Shown here piece after piece: positions 23,111 to 32,379 of a stretch of 64,000 nucleotides of DNA. The stretch is from RUG14199 sp964629225 (lineage in GTDB: Bacteria > Bacillota > Clostridia > Oscillospirales > CAG-272): the NCBI GenBank assembly GCA_964629225.1, contig CAZVQC010000002.1, forward strand, positions 1-64,000, in the 5' to 3' direction. The position numbers and the translations under genes were made by a program. The notes beneath the pieces were generated by a model that saw only the letters and a list, made by a program, of their open reading frames with translations, was not told the DNA's origin and ran no database searches. Every line of letters begins with the position of its first letter. Within the stretch, counting starts at the first letter, position 1.

Positions 23111-23830
23111 TCACTTGCGGGACTTTCCGAGGTAAGCCTCCTTGATCTGCTCGTTTTGAAGCAGTTCGGCACCTGTGCCGTGCATAGTGATGCGACCGGT
23201 CTCCATTACACTGGCGATATCAGCCGTCTGGAGCGCCATATTGGCGTTTTGTTCAATGAGAAGTACCGTAATACCCTCGGAATTTATCTCTTTAATAATG
23301 CTGAAAATATCACGCACTATGATGGGAGCAAGGCCGAGGGAGGGTTCGTCCATCATGATGAGCTTTGGGCGACTCATAAGTGCTCTTCCCACTGCCAGCA
23401 TCTGCTGTTCACCGCCGGAAAGAGTTCCCGCAAGTTGCCAATGGCGCTGTTTTAAGATAGGAAACAGCTCATAGACGTGTTCAATATCCCTTGACAGATC
23501 GTCGTCTCTGAGATAAGCACCGATCTTGATATTCTCAAGAACTGTCAGGTTGGGGAATATCTTACGTCCCTCAGGCACAAGTGTGATGCCTTTGGACACT
23601 ATCCTTTCGGGAGAGAGACCGAGTATGTTCTCACCCTCAAAAAGTATTTCGCCGCATCTCGGCTTCACTATACCGGATATTGACCTCAGAGTAGTGGATT
23701 TTCCTGCGCCGTTTGCGCCGATAAGAGTCACTATTTTTCCCTTCGGAACGTCAAGAGAAATGTTATCGACCGCATTGATACCGCCGAAGTTGACTGAAAG
23801 GCCTCTGATCTCAAGAATATTATTACTCAT
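23111..23830 (-). CDS. livF: Branched-chain amino acid ABC transporter ATPase LivF
   Basis: 239 residues. Walker A GANGAGKST, signature LSGGEQQ, Walker B LIMMDEPSLGLAP (the family's GLAP ending) and VLLIEQNANMAL identify LivF. It hydrolyses ATP for uptake of leucine, isoleucine and valine or related amino acids. It is the last gene of livJHMGF and overlaps livG by 8 bases. Confidence 0.94.
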   Translation of the reverse strand: MSNNILEIRGLSVNFGGINAVDNISLDVPKGKIVTLIGANGAGKSTTLRSISGIVKPRCGEILFEGENILGLSPERIVSKGITLVPEGRKIFPNLTVLENIKIGAYLRDDDLSRDIEHVYELFPILKQRHWQLAGTLSGGEQQMLAVGRALMSRPKLIMMDEPSLGLAPIIVRDIFSIIKEINSEGITVLLIEQNANMALQTADIASVMETGRITMHGTGAELLQNEQIKEAYLGKSRK

Positions 23831-24674
23831 CTTCCACTACCCCCAAATATGCGTCTATCACCTTTGGGTCGGACTGGATCTCGGAGGGGATGCCCTCTGC
23901 GATCTTGCGTCCAAAGTCGATGACGTAGATACGGTCGGAAATATCCATGACCAGATTCATGTGATGTTCAATGAGAAGAACGGTAAGGGAGAATTTGTCT
24001 CTTATGAAGTGGATGAACTGCGCAAGCTCCTCAGTCTCCTGAGGGTTCATTCCCGCTGCAGGCTCGTCAAGAAGTAACAGCTTTGGCTCGGTAGCCAGTG
24101 CACGGGCGATCTCAAGATGCCTCTGCTTACCGTAGGGAAGACTCGTTGCAAGTTCGTCCTTCACGTCGATCAGACCCACAAGTTCAAGCAGTTCAAGGGT
24201 CTCCTCTCTCATCTTGGCCTCCTCTTTCGCGTTGAGCCTAAAGGTGGCGGTAAAGAGATTTGATGTGCGGCGAAGATGTTTTGCGGTTAGAACGTTCTCA
24301 AAGACCGTCATTGACTTGAATAGCCTGATGTTTTGGAAGGTCCTTGCCATTCCGAGATCAGTCAGTTTGTCCGGAGTCTTTCTCATGACAGTGTGATACT
24401 TGTCCGCATTTTCACCGGCATAGATCTTCTTCATCTTGCCGTGTGGGTGATTCTCGATAACAAGTTCTCCAAAGAAACTTACGGCACCGTTGGTAGGCTC
24501 ATACACGCCGGTAATTGCGTTAAATGCCGTTGTTTTGCCGGCACCGTTAGGTCCTATAAGGGCGACGATCTCACCTTCGTAGATGTCCATTGACAGGTCA
24601 TTGACCGCCACGACACCGCCGAACTGCATGGTGAGGTCTCTTACGCTGAGTACAGACTTTTTTGCATCAGTCAT
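23823..24674 (-). CDS. livG: Branched-chain amino acid ABC transporter ATPase LivG
   Basis: 283 residues. Walker A GPNGAGKTT, the LivG-specific MARTFQNIRLF, LPYGKQRHLEIARAL, and Walker B LLLLDEPAAGMNPQET. About 25 extra residues lie between beta strands (ENHPHGKMKKIYAGENADK), common in clostridial LivG. Works with LivF in the cytoplasmic ATPase pair. It overlaps livM by 8 bases. Confidence 0.94.
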   Translation of the reverse strand: MTDAKKSVLSVRDLTMQFGGVVAVNDLSMDIYEGEIVALIGPNGAGKTTAFNAITGVYEPTNGAVSFFGELVIENHPHGKMKKIYAGENADKYHTVMRKTPDKLTDLGMARTFQNIRLFKSMTVFENVLTAKHLRRTSNLFTATFRLNAKEEAKMREETLELLELVGLIDVKDELATSLPYGKQRHLEIARALATEPKLLLLDEPAAGMNPQETEELAQFIHFIRDKFSLTVLLIEHHMNLVMDISDRIYVIDFGRKIAEGIPSEIQSDPKVIDAYLGVVEDE

Positions 24675-25767
24675 CTATCTCACCGCCCTTCCGAGTCTTT
24701 TTCTTTTTGAAGAGTCCGAAAAACTTCACTGCAGCATCGTAGACTGAGATCTCCTTTGAACCGAAGATACCTTTTCTGAAGAAGAGCACAACTATCATGA
24801 TAAGTACGGAGAATACCACCATTCTGAAGTTGGGGCCGAGAAGAGGGATCTTAAAGCCCGATTCCGTGACGATCTCGGTATCGAGAAAACGAAGCCACCA
24901 CTCACTGCTTGCATAGTAGATGAAGGAAGCAAGGATGGATCCGGATACCGATCCGATACCGCCGATGACCACTACAAGAAGGATCTGGTAGGTCATTGAG
25001 GTAGTGAACGAAACGGAGGACACACTGGAGTTGCACATAGCAAGCATTGCTCCTGCGATACCGCAGAAGAAGGAGCTTGTCACAAATGAGATCATCTTGT
25101 GCTTGGCAAGATTGATTCCCATTGCCTCAGCCGCTATCTCATCGTCTCTTATCGCCTTAAAAGCACGTCCGTAGGTAGAGTTGATAAGCAGCAAGATGAT
25201 CATTACGCAAGCCGCTGTAATGGCAACGTACACGAGCACGTTGTCCGGAGAGGTGAATTTGTTCAGCGGGTCGGGACCGTTTGTGATAGGTCCAAAGGAC
25301 TGAAGTTGAACGAGGCCTCGAACTATCTCGGCAAAACCGAGAGTAGCAATGGCGAGGTAGTCGCTCTTAAGTCTCAAAACGGGAAGACCGATGAGAAAAG
25401 CGAAGATCGCCGCAACTATCCCCGCAAGAATGAGGGCGAGCGCAAGAGGCAGTTTGAACTGCACAAGGCTGTCACCGTAGTTGCGGTAGACACTGGCACG
25501 TTCGGACAGTGGGATTGTGAAAATAGCGTAAGTGTAGGCGCCGAGAAGCATGAATCCCGCCTGGCCTAATGAGAAAAGACCGGTAAAACCGTTGAGCAGG
25601 TTCATGGAAACTGCGGCAAGAGCAAAGGTGAATACCTTGCGAAGCACCGAAAACCACATGGATGTAGAGGGTGCGAAAAGCTGAACTGCAACTACTGCAA
25701 GAAGGAGCACCAATATCAGTGCCATGTTGCACAGCATTCTTTTGTTTTTATCAAAAAATCTTGCCAT
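24667..25767 (-). CDS. livM: Branched-chain amino acid ABC transporter permease LivM
   Basis: 366 residues with about ten hydrophobic helices. LNGFTGLFSLGQAGFMLLGAY, GLPVLRLKSDYLAIATLGFAEI and RAFKAIRDDEIAAEAMGIN are LivM hallmarks. The C-terminus has a basic tail of about 30 residues. It pairs with LivH in the membrane and overlaps livG; livH ends one base upstream. Confidence 0.93.
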   Translation of the reverse strand: MARFFDKNKRMLCNMALILVLLLAVVAVQLFAPSTSMWFSVLRKVFTFALAAVSMNLLNGFTGLFSLGQAGFMLLGAYTYAIFTIPLSERASVYRNYGDSLVQFKLPLALALILAGIVAAIFAFLIGLPVLRLKSDYLAIATLGFAEIVRGLVQLQSFGPITNGPDPLNKFTSPDNVLVYVAITAACVMIILLLINSTYGRAFKAIRDDEIAAEAMGINLAKHKMISFVTSSFFCGIAGAMLAMCNSSVSSVSFTTSMTYQILLVVVIGGIGSVSGSILASFIYYASSEWWLRFLDTEIVTESGFKIPLLGPNFRMVVFSVLIMIVVLFFRKGIFGSKEISVYDAAVKFFGLFKKKKTRKGGEIDD

Positions 25768-25768
25768 G

Positions 25769-26701
25769 TCACACCTTCTCCGTAGTCTTCTCGCCGAAAA
25801 TACCGGTAGGCTTCACGACGAGTATGATGATAAGGAGCGCAAAGGAGATAACATCGCTGAAATCGGAGAGATCAAGTGCCCTTGCAAGGCTCTCAACCAC
25901 ACCGATGATAAGCGCTCCGACAACAGCACCGGGTACGGAGCCGATACCGCCGACAACTGCGGCGATGAATGCCTTGATACCGGGTGTTGATCCGGCAAGG
26001 TGGTTGATACCGGTGTTCTTTGAAAAATAAAGTACCGAGCCTACGGCGGCGAGGAATGCGCCGATACCGAAGGTGATGGAAATTACTTTATTAAGTTTGA
26101 TGCCCATGAGTTGAGAGGTCTCAAAGTCCTTTGAAACGGCTCTCATGGACATTCCGAATTTAGTGTGGTTGATTATGACCACGAGAATCCCCATGAGTAT
26201 CACCGCTGCTATGGGGGAGATAAATACCGACACCTTGTCCTTCACGCCGAAAAGCTTCACGCTGTCGCTGAGGAACGGTACGTCGGGGAACTGTTTTGAA
26301 AGTCCGCCGGTAATATAGCAGACTAAGTTTTGAAGCAGATAGGAAACGCCGATGGCGGATATCATGACCGACATCCTCGGAGCCTGTCTCAAGGGAGAGT
26401 AGGCGCATTTTTCAATGAAGTATCCGATGACGACTGTGAGAATTATCATTATCAGTATCGAGATCAAGATGACCGCAGTGCCCGAAAGGGGAAGCCCGAG
26501 GGATGAAACAATACCGGGCATCTCCGCATTGAGATAAATAAGCAGGATGCCGGATACCATGAATAGATCGCCATGAGCGAAATTTATCAGCTTCAGAATG
26601 CCGTATACCATGGTATAACCGATGGCTACAAGGGCAAATTGCCCGCCCGTTGCAAGACCTCTGATCAGGTATGCCGGCAGGTTATTCAGAAGTGTGCTCA
26701 T
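25769..26701 (-). CDS. livH: Branched-chain amino acid ABC transporter permease LivH
   Basis: 310 residues, about eight hydrophobic helices. GQFALVAIGYTMVYGILKLINFAHGDLFM near the start and RAVSKDFETSQLMGIKLNKVIS are the family's classic motifs. Membrane subunit of the amino-acid importer. AAGGTTCC lies before the start. Separated from the binding-protein gene by 75 bases that hold a hairpin. Confidence 0.94.
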   Translation of the reverse strand: MSTLLNNLPAYLIRGLATGGQFALVAIGYTMVYGILKLINFAHGDLFMVSGILLIYLNAEMPGIVSSLGLPLSGTAVILISILIMIILTVVIGYFIEKCAYSPLRQAPRMSVMISAIGVSYLLQNLVCYITGGLSKQFPDVPFLSDSVKLFGVKDKVSVFISPIAAVILMGILVVIINHTKFGMSMRAVSKDFETSQLMGIKLNKVISITFGIGAFLAAVGSVLYFSKNTGINHLAGSTPGIKAFIAAVVGGIGSVPGAVVGALIIGVVESLARALDLSDFSDVISFALLIIILVVKPTGIFGEKTTEKV

Positions 26702-26731
26702 TATTTGGAACCTTTCTCATCAAAAGCATTA

Positions 26732-26755
26732 GGGTGCCGCTCTAAGGCAGCACCC
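26732..26755 (-). promoter_or_regulatory. Intercistronic hairpin between livJ and livH
   Basis: 9-bp stem with one G-T pair (26732-26740 with 26747-26755), no T-run behind it on the minus strand. Such hairpins often protect the upstream binding-protein mRNA from 3' decay, giving more binding protein than permease; that role is inference. Confidence 0.5.
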
Positions 26756-26776
26756 CGGATGAAATGCTTCAGTGAA

Positions 26777-28060
26777 TTATTTGGATGTAAGATCCCATGC
26801 GAACTGAGCCATTACTGAGCCCTGGAAGGGATCGAGGAAACAGGTGCGGAAGTAGAAGTTGTTGCCTGCGGTAACGGATGCGTTAGTGCAGGAAACTCCG
26901 ATAGCGGGCATTCCCGCATCTTCGAAAGTTTTAGCCGCTGCGATGGAAACGCCGGAGCCGTAAGAACCGAGAGAGATGAGAGCACCGCGGTTGACTATGC
27001 TGGATGCTGCGGTAACTGCGTTCTCCTCAAGGGAGCCGTTGTCGCTAACGTAGACCTCAACAGTGTAGGTCTCGCCTGCGATCTCTACCTTGTTGTCAAG
27101 GGAGTTAGCATACTGGATACCGAGGACTTCCTGCTTGCCGCCTGCTGCGTTAGCGCCGGAGATGGGCTCGTATACGCCGATAACTATCTTCTTTTCCGCT
27201 GTATTGAGAGCGATGCCGGTCTTGTCGCCGTAATCGAACGCCTCTGCCTGCTTTGCATCGTTGTCGGCAGTCTGAAGCTTAATGAACTCAAATGCACCGT
27301 CGCCTGCCTTCTTAATGTATGCACTGTTTTTGATAGCATCGCCGTTGGAGTCGAACTGGACCTTACCGGTAACTGCCTCTTCGTATGTCATCGTCCAAAG
27401 CACGTTTGCAACGTCAACAGAGGTGAGATCTGCGCCCTTGTCCTCAGCGGCTGCTCGGATCGCTTTAAGTGCGATGTTGTATGCATCGAAACCGAGAGCG
27501 GAAACTGCGGCAACGATGTCGTTGTCACCGTTCAAGGTCTTCTTGTCTGCATTGGCATTGAGCCAAGCCTTAAATCCGGTAACGAAATCGGATGCGGCAG
27601 TGGATGATGCATCGTTCTCGTCAAAGAATGTGGAGCAGTAGACTTCAAGCTCGGTGCCCTTGATAGCATCGAGGATAACGGAGGATTCCCATGTGTCACC
27701 TGCGAGGATGGGGCATTCGATACCGAGGTCATCGGCATTCTTAAGGAGGTTTGCCGCAACTGTTGTGGAGTTGGGAGTAAAGATAACGGATGCGTTTTTG
27801 TCGAGAGCCTTCTGGAGATAATCTGTGAAGTTAGTGGTGTTGGTGGGGAACTCCTCCATTTCCACTCTGCCTCCAAGGCCTTCAAATGCGGTCTTAAAGC
27901 TGTTGGCAAGACCGAGTGAGTAGGTATCGCCCTTTTCGGCGATAACGTAGGCGACCATGTCTTTGTCGCCGTCAGCTGCGGTATCGGTTCCGCAGGATGC
28001 AAATGCAAATCCTGCCGCTACCATAACTACAGCCAGTACGAGAGCGAGAAGTTTTTTCAT
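26777..28060 (-). CDS. livJ: Branched-chain amino acid ABC transporter substrate-binding lipoprotein
   Basis: 427 residues from ATG 28060, which has TTGGAGG upstream; the longer frame lies beyond the promoter-proximal leader. Signal peptide with a lipobox ending in Cys23 (AFASC). The mature part is a Peripla_BP_6 type I binding protein with a characteristic ending IVIGVYEPISGANAAGGKQEVLG... in reversed domain order: the block normally found at the N-terminus (VYEPISGANA...GIQYANSL) begins only near residue 290, after a segment that resembles the usual second half (YVIAEKGDTYSLGLANSF). This apparent permutation is worth checking. First gene of the liv operon. Confidence 0.88.
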   Translation of the reverse strand: MKKLLALVLAVVMVAAGFAFASCGTDTAADGDKDMVAYVIAEKGDTYSLGLANSFKTAFEGLGGRVEMEEFPTNTTNFTDYLQKALDKNASVIFTPNSTTVAANLLKNADDLGIECPILAGDTWESSVILDAIKGTELEVYCSTFFDENDASSTAASDFVTGFKAWLNANADKKTLNGDNDIVAAVSALGFDAYNIALKAIRAAAEDKGADLTSVDVANVLWTMTYEEAVTGKVQFDSNGDAIKNSAYIKKAGDGAFEFIKLQTADNDAKQAEAFDYGDKTGIALNTAEKKIVIGVYEPISGANAAGGKQEVLGIQYANSLDNKVEIAGETYTVEVYVSDNGSLEENAVTAASSIVNRGALISLGSYGSGVSIAAAKTFEDAGMPAIGVSCTNASVTAGNNFYFRTCFLDPFQGSVMAQFAWDLTSK

Positions 28061-28146
28061 AACTTTCTTCCTCCAAGTAAAATGAAATGAATTTTTTGCT
28101 ATGCATTCTTGCATAACCCGAATGTCCATAGTAAATAGACACATTA

Positions 28147-28175
28147 ATTATAATTGAATACTTGGGATAATGCAA
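28147..28175 (-). promoter_or_regulatory. Sigma-A promoter of the liv operon
   Basis: Minus strand TTGCAT (28170-28175), 17-bp spacer, perfect TATAAT (28147-28152), about 87 bases before the livJ start. Confidence 0.8.
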
Positions 28176-28428
28176 TACCTTTTCGATAAAAAATCCAAAA
28201 AAATTGGTGCTTTTGCCTCTGCTCGGCAAAAACAACAGTCGGAATTGCGTTCATTTCTCTTTGTTATTTGAATTTCTACGCATTTCAAAATGCAGAACGG
28301 CGCAGGTTAGCGGAACTTGCGACAGTTAAAAGTCGATGTGCCTCGGTTCATATTTTTATGTTGTTAACTTCCGATTGTGCAAATTCACAATAGATCAAAG
28401 AATAACGTCTGAAATATTGGGCAACCTA
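28176..28428. other. Intergenic region between divergent liv and dockerin genes
   Basis: No gene is recognised. It holds a 7-bp inverted repeat (28211-28217 with 28225-28231) and a 6-bp inverted repeat (28374-28379 with 28386-28391) upstream of the dockerin-gene promoter; either could be a protein-binding site, but nothing identifies one. Confidence 0.4.
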
Positions 28429-28457
28429 TTGACTTAACTTCCAAAAGTTAGTATAAT
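28429..28457 (+). promoter_or_regulatory. Sigma-A promoter of the dockerin-protein gene
   Basis: TTGACT at 28429-28434, 17-bp spacer, TATAAT at 28452-28457. It lies 151 bases before the structural gene, leaving a leader of about 145 bases. Confidence 0.85.
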
Positions 28458-28487
28458 TTAAGAAAAACGATGTTATGGAGGAAGAGA

Positions 28488-28541
28488 ATGTCCTATGCTA
28501 TTTCAAAATATCGCCCATGCCGTCAGAGCCGCAGCGGCTGA
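28488..28541 (+). other. Possible 17-codon leader peptide
   Basis: An ATG at 28488 follows GGAGGAAGAG at ideal spacing and opens a 17-codon frame ending at TGA 28539-28541, inside the long leader of the dockerin gene. Its 3' half overlaps a GC-rich hairpin-forming stretch (about 28516-28545) followed by T-rich sequence. An upstream ATG (28475) in another frame opens a 34-codon frame. Leader peptide and attenuator are possible but unproven. Confidence 0.3.
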
Positions 28542-28607
28542 GCGTGCTTTTTCTTTTTACTTCGGTAGATATCGATTATTGAAGAGACCAAACTACAGGA
28601 GAAAATA

Positions 28608-31600
28608 ATGATGAAAAGATTACTTTCGATGATGCTCGCTGTCATTATGACGGTATCCGCTCTGTGCGTAAGCTCCTTTGCAGCTCCGTCCGGACAGTGT
28701 ATGCAGTTTTCCGCATCCGGTGCATACTTTCTCTCGACTACTCTTGAGATAGAAGAGAATAACACCGTGATATCCTTCTATCTTGCAATGGCTCCGAATT
28801 CAAGCGGTGAGCCCTGCCTCAAGATCAACGATTCCGCCACAAACGGAGTTGCTATCGCTTCAAGCTATGTAGAAGTGGCTGGAGTGAAAAAGAACTTCGG
28901 ATGGGGCGATTGCCGATTGAACCATTGGAGACATATAGAGATAAAATACTGGGACGGTGCGGCGATACTTAAGATCGACGGCACCGAGGTCATGCGCTCC
29001 CCCGCATCATGCCGAACAGGCACCGTCTATATGATCGGCTCACCCGGAACTATTAACATTGACGGTCTTTCGTTGGTTTCCGGTGGTATCTCAAGGATGA
29101 GTATCGACTTTGAAAGTGACAGTACCTACAATTACTTTGTGACGTCGGATTCCACAATCACAAGAACTACTGTCGCTTCGGGCAGTTACTGCGACTACGA
29201 CGGATGCAAGACCCAAAACAGGGAATATGTTTTTGACGGTACCGACAAATGTAATATGCTGACCCTCTCATCCGGCACTAAGATCCTCCTCGGTGACCTT
29301 TCGGGTGACAAAAAACTCACCAGCCGAGATATCATCACAATGAGAAATGTGGTGGCGGGATCTCTTACCAGTTACGACAAGACTGTCGCCGATATCAACG
29401 AAGACGGCAGAGTTAATTCAAGAGATGTTATCTTGCTCAGAAACTGCGTTGCCGGAGGCGCATCGGCTAAGTATCTCTCCACCGGAACAGCTGGTAAGGT
29501 TGCATACTCATCCTCTCAAAGGGCTGCTGTACTTACCGCCTCTGACGCAACTTCCACCGGCATTGATGCGGTGATGAAATTTGACAACAGCGTTCTTACA
29601 AGTGACTATTCCTACGCAGTTATAACTTACATGATCCCCTCATCCACAACGGAAAAGAATTCATCGGCTGCAGTTGAGTCCGGATTCGGCTCGACCTCCG
29701 AAATAAAGACCTTCTCCCTTGCGAAGGACGGAAAATTCCATTCGGAGTTGATCGGGATATCCGAAATATCAAACTGGAACTCAAAAAGCGCTACCTACAG
29801 GTTCTTTTCTCAAGCATCTGCGGGCGACTCTATCTATCTCGACTCCGTCATATTCTGTCCCGATCAAGAGAGCGCAGTTGCCGTTATTGCGCAAAGAGAA
29901 GAGTCCAAGCGCTCTTACGGCGTCTATGACAAAGCCACATCCGGCGCACTTGCTACGGTAGACAAGGACGGAAATGCCGTAATTCGATTTGACTCTCAGT
30001 CAAAGATAACCACCTACGTCGTTAACGGCAATGATTCCAACGTTTCATATGCTGCGGACTCAAACGGAAAAATGTCCCTTGTTGCCACCTGTGCTAGCGG
30101 GGCGGATCCCAGCATCTACATCGACCTTTCCACAGCGGGCATTTCCGCCGATACTTACAAGTCCGTTACCTACGTCTATAACATACCCGCCCGCGCGGGA
30201 GTATCAGCCCCTACTGCCAATATTTACTACGTTTGCGGCGGCATCGCAGGTCCCACCGGCGGTTATGAGACACAGGTAGCTCAGCTTACAAAGGACGGAA
30301 AGTACCATTATTTCACCTTCGACCTCTCATCGAGATCCAACTGGTCCGGCAAGGTGACGGGGCTCAGACTTGACTACTTCAGTGCCGCATCTGCCTACGA
30401 TTCCACCTACATAGACTCCGTCATCTTCTCAAAGGATGCAAAATCCGGTGCCGCAGTCGGACAAACAAGAATTAATGAAAGAAACGCCTTCACCTCGTCT
30501 GTTTCGACCGCATCCGATGTTTGGAACGACTATCGTACAAATCACAAACTTGCCAACACCGATGAATTCATTGCCACAGACTCGTCAGGGAACGACTACT
30601 ATATGTATTTCCGCTATTCGTCAAAGGCGAAGCTCACAGCCCGCAGTCTCGGTGACAAGATGGCACGTGCTATCAAGAATGCCACCGGTTACCACGTGGG
30701 ATGTGAGGTCTACTCCGGTCTCACAGAACTTCGTGCTAAGTGGGACGAACAGGTGCCCCAAGCGGACGTGATGTTCACTATCACTTATCTTGGTAACAGC
30801 TACACCGTGTGGGTCAACACTTCAATACTTAAGACATCCGGTCATTCCGACCTTCTTGACGGTACCGAAAACGATCCCGACATGACGCCGAGGAGCACTT
30901 CCACCTGGTACACCGAGGGAGTGAGCGGAACCGATTCTGCGGCACTGCCCGCCGCATCATCGGGACTGTCTGCCCACAGCAACCATGAGAATCGTCTGGT
31001 GGAAACACCCTATGGCACCTTTGCCGTGATTCCCATGACCGATAACGGAAGCTGGGCCACTCTCGGCGGTGCTCAGTTCACTATTTATCGCATCTATGAT
31101 AACGGCTCCTACAAGGCTCTCGGTACTTATGATTTTGCAAATCACACCTCAAAACCCAACATATACTACATGGACGGTCGGGTCTACGTTATCCAAGGGG
31201 ATGACCAAGGCTCATACGCAAGTATCTTCGTAGCTTACTTCGATCCCGCATCTCCCAATTCCGACGGCTCCTACAAAATCACTTCCGGCAGGACCAACAA
31301 GAGTTACAGCGGAGGTGCCGCTCCCGGCGGTAACGGCTACATCCAGCCCATGCCCGACCCGGCAAACCACCGTTTCATTGTGATGGCTTGCGGCGGAACG
31401 AGCACCGGATACCTGTCTTGGTTCATCTACAATACTTCATCTAATTCCTGGACCGGCACCGCTAAAAAAGCGGCACTTAACGGCACCTACAGACACTGTT
31501 ACCTTATGAGTTATCCCGACGGTAAGAACGGTCTCTATATCGTTGCGGGTCGCGACGTGCTTCTGTCAACTCTCGGTCTTTCGGGTACTGTGACGGGGGC

Positions 31601-32210
31601 GGATTACGCTTGGGATGAGGTGAACCTGTTCCACTTCCCGGATATGGACTCCACTTCCTACACCATGACTCACGTGGCAGTGGCGGACTACACTCAGAAG
31701 GATAGGATGCTTTTCCCTGTCACATCTCACAATATTTACGGGGATATGTTCCTTGACTCGGCGGGATATCTCCACGTGCTGAGTAGTACCGTAATGCACG
31801 GAAGCTTCCACCACGACAACAAATACAGTCAGATGAATTACGCCGTGTATGACGTGAGACAGGCGGGCATGACTCCCGTTGAGATATTCAACAAGGCCAT
31901 TAACTTCAATAATCCGGCAACCCGGTACACTGCAAGATTTGCCGAAAACACCTCGGGGAAACTCTTTATCCTTGCTATGCCAAAGGACGGCTCATATTGC
32001 GAGATATGGCGTGCTTCCGACGGTATCGGTACCGAGTTTGCGATGATCGGATGCGACAAATTCTCAAGCTCCGACGGAGTGACCACGGGACTTATCATCG
32101 GAAACAGCAGAAACGGCTCTGTTCGTGATAACTCGGTGTCCTGTATGTACCCCACCTCGGGTGCGGGCGGCACAGTCTACCGGTTCTTCACCGTAAACTT
32201 GCCTAACTGA
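28608..32210 (+). CDS. Large secreted protein with LamG-like domain and internal type I dockerin
   Basis: 1200 residues. Signal peptide 1-26 (SSFAA then PSG). Residues about 28-170 look like a concanavalin/LamG-type beta-sandwich. Residues about 227-285 are a type I dockerin: two calcium-binding repeats, GDLSGDKKLTSRDIITMRN and DINEDGRVNSRDVILLRN. Two related beta-sandwich repeats follow (about 300-445 and 450-610), each ending with a YxDSVIF motif. The C-terminal half (about 625-1200) is beta-rich and propeller-like (NIYYMDGRVYVIQGDD, DSAGYLHVLSS). No catalytic site is recognised. The internal position of the dockerin is unusual. The last 181 codons lie in a tandem duplication. AGGAG precedes the ATG. 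Confidence 0.85.
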   Translation: MMKRLLSMMLAVIMTVSALCVSSFAAPSGQCMQFSASGAYFLSTTLEIEENNTVISFYLAMAPNSSGEPCLKINDSATNGVAIASSYVEVAGVKKNFGWGDCRLNHWRHIEIKYWDGAAILKIDGTEVMRSPASCRTGTVYMIGSPGTINIDGLSLVSGGISRMSIDFESDSTYNYFVTSDSTITRTTVASGSYCDYDGCKTQNREYVFDGTDKCNMLTLSSGTKILLGDLSGDKKLTSRDIITMRNVVAGSLTSYDKTVADINEDGRVNSRDVILLRNCVAGGASAKYLSTGTAGKVAYSSSQRAAVLTASDATSTGIDAVMKFDNSVLTSDYSYAVITYMIPSSTTEKNSSAAVESGFGSTSEIKTFSLAKDGKFHSELIGISEISNWNSKSATYRFFSQASAGDSIYLDSVIFCPDQESAVAVIAQREESKRSYGVYDKATSGALATVDKDGNAVIRFDSQSKITTYVVNGNDSNVSYAADSNGKMSLVATCASGADPSIYIDLSTAGISADTYKSVTYVYNIPARAGVSAPTANIYYVCGGIAGPTGGYETQVAQLTKDGKYHYFTFDLSSRSNWSGKVTGLRLDYFSAASAYDSTYIDSVIFSKDAKSGAAVGQTRINERNAFTSSVSTASDVWNDYRTNHKLANTDEFIATDSSGNDYYMYFRYSSKAKLTARSLGDKMARAIKNATGYHVGCEVYSGLTELRAKWDEQVPQADVMFTITYLGNSYTVWVNTSILKTSGHSDLLDGTENDPDMTPRSTSTWYTEGVSGTDSAALPAASSGLSAHSNHENRLVETPYGTFAVIPMTDNGSWATLGGAQFTIYRIYDNGSYKALGTYDFANHTSKPNIYYMDGRVYVIQGDDQGSYASIFVAYFDPASPNSDGSYKITSGRTNKSYSGGAAPGGNGYIQPMPDPANHRFIVMACGGTSTGYLSWFIYNTSSNSWTGTAKKAALNGTYRHCYLMSYPDGKNGLYIVAGRDVLLSTLGLSGTVTGADYAWDEVNLFHFPDMDSTSYTMTHVAVADYTQKDRMLFPVTSHNIYGDMFLDSAGYLHVLSSTVMHGSFHHDNKYSQMNYAVYDVRQAGMTPVEIFNKAINFNNPATRYTARFAENTSGKLFILAMPKDGSYCEIWRASDGIGTEFAMIGCDKFSSSDGVTTGLIIGNSRNGSVRDNSVSCMYPTSGAGGTVYRFFTVNLPN

Positions 32211-32379
32211 CGGTATCCGAACATTACCTCATCGAGATTCAAAGTCATCCTATTGAGGACAATAATATTGCGGAGGCTCGTTTTGAGCCTCCGTTGCTTT
32301 TTTTGTTATTTTTTCTGTCTTGGTATCGGCGTGATGCCGAACTCACAAAGAGGGAAGGGCATTTCACGAAAAACGTTCC
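31665..32379. repeat. 715-bp tandem duplication, copy 1
   Basis: Contains the last 181 codons of the dockerin-protein gene, its terminator and a detached copy of the last 74 bases of the gene converging from the right. Every stretch compared with copy 2 is identical. Confidence 0.95.
32271..32300 (+). terminator. Terminator of the dockerin-protein gene (copy 1)
   Basis: Perfect 9-bp GC-rich stem (32271-32279 with 32285-32293), then a T-rich tail. Confidence 0.85.
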
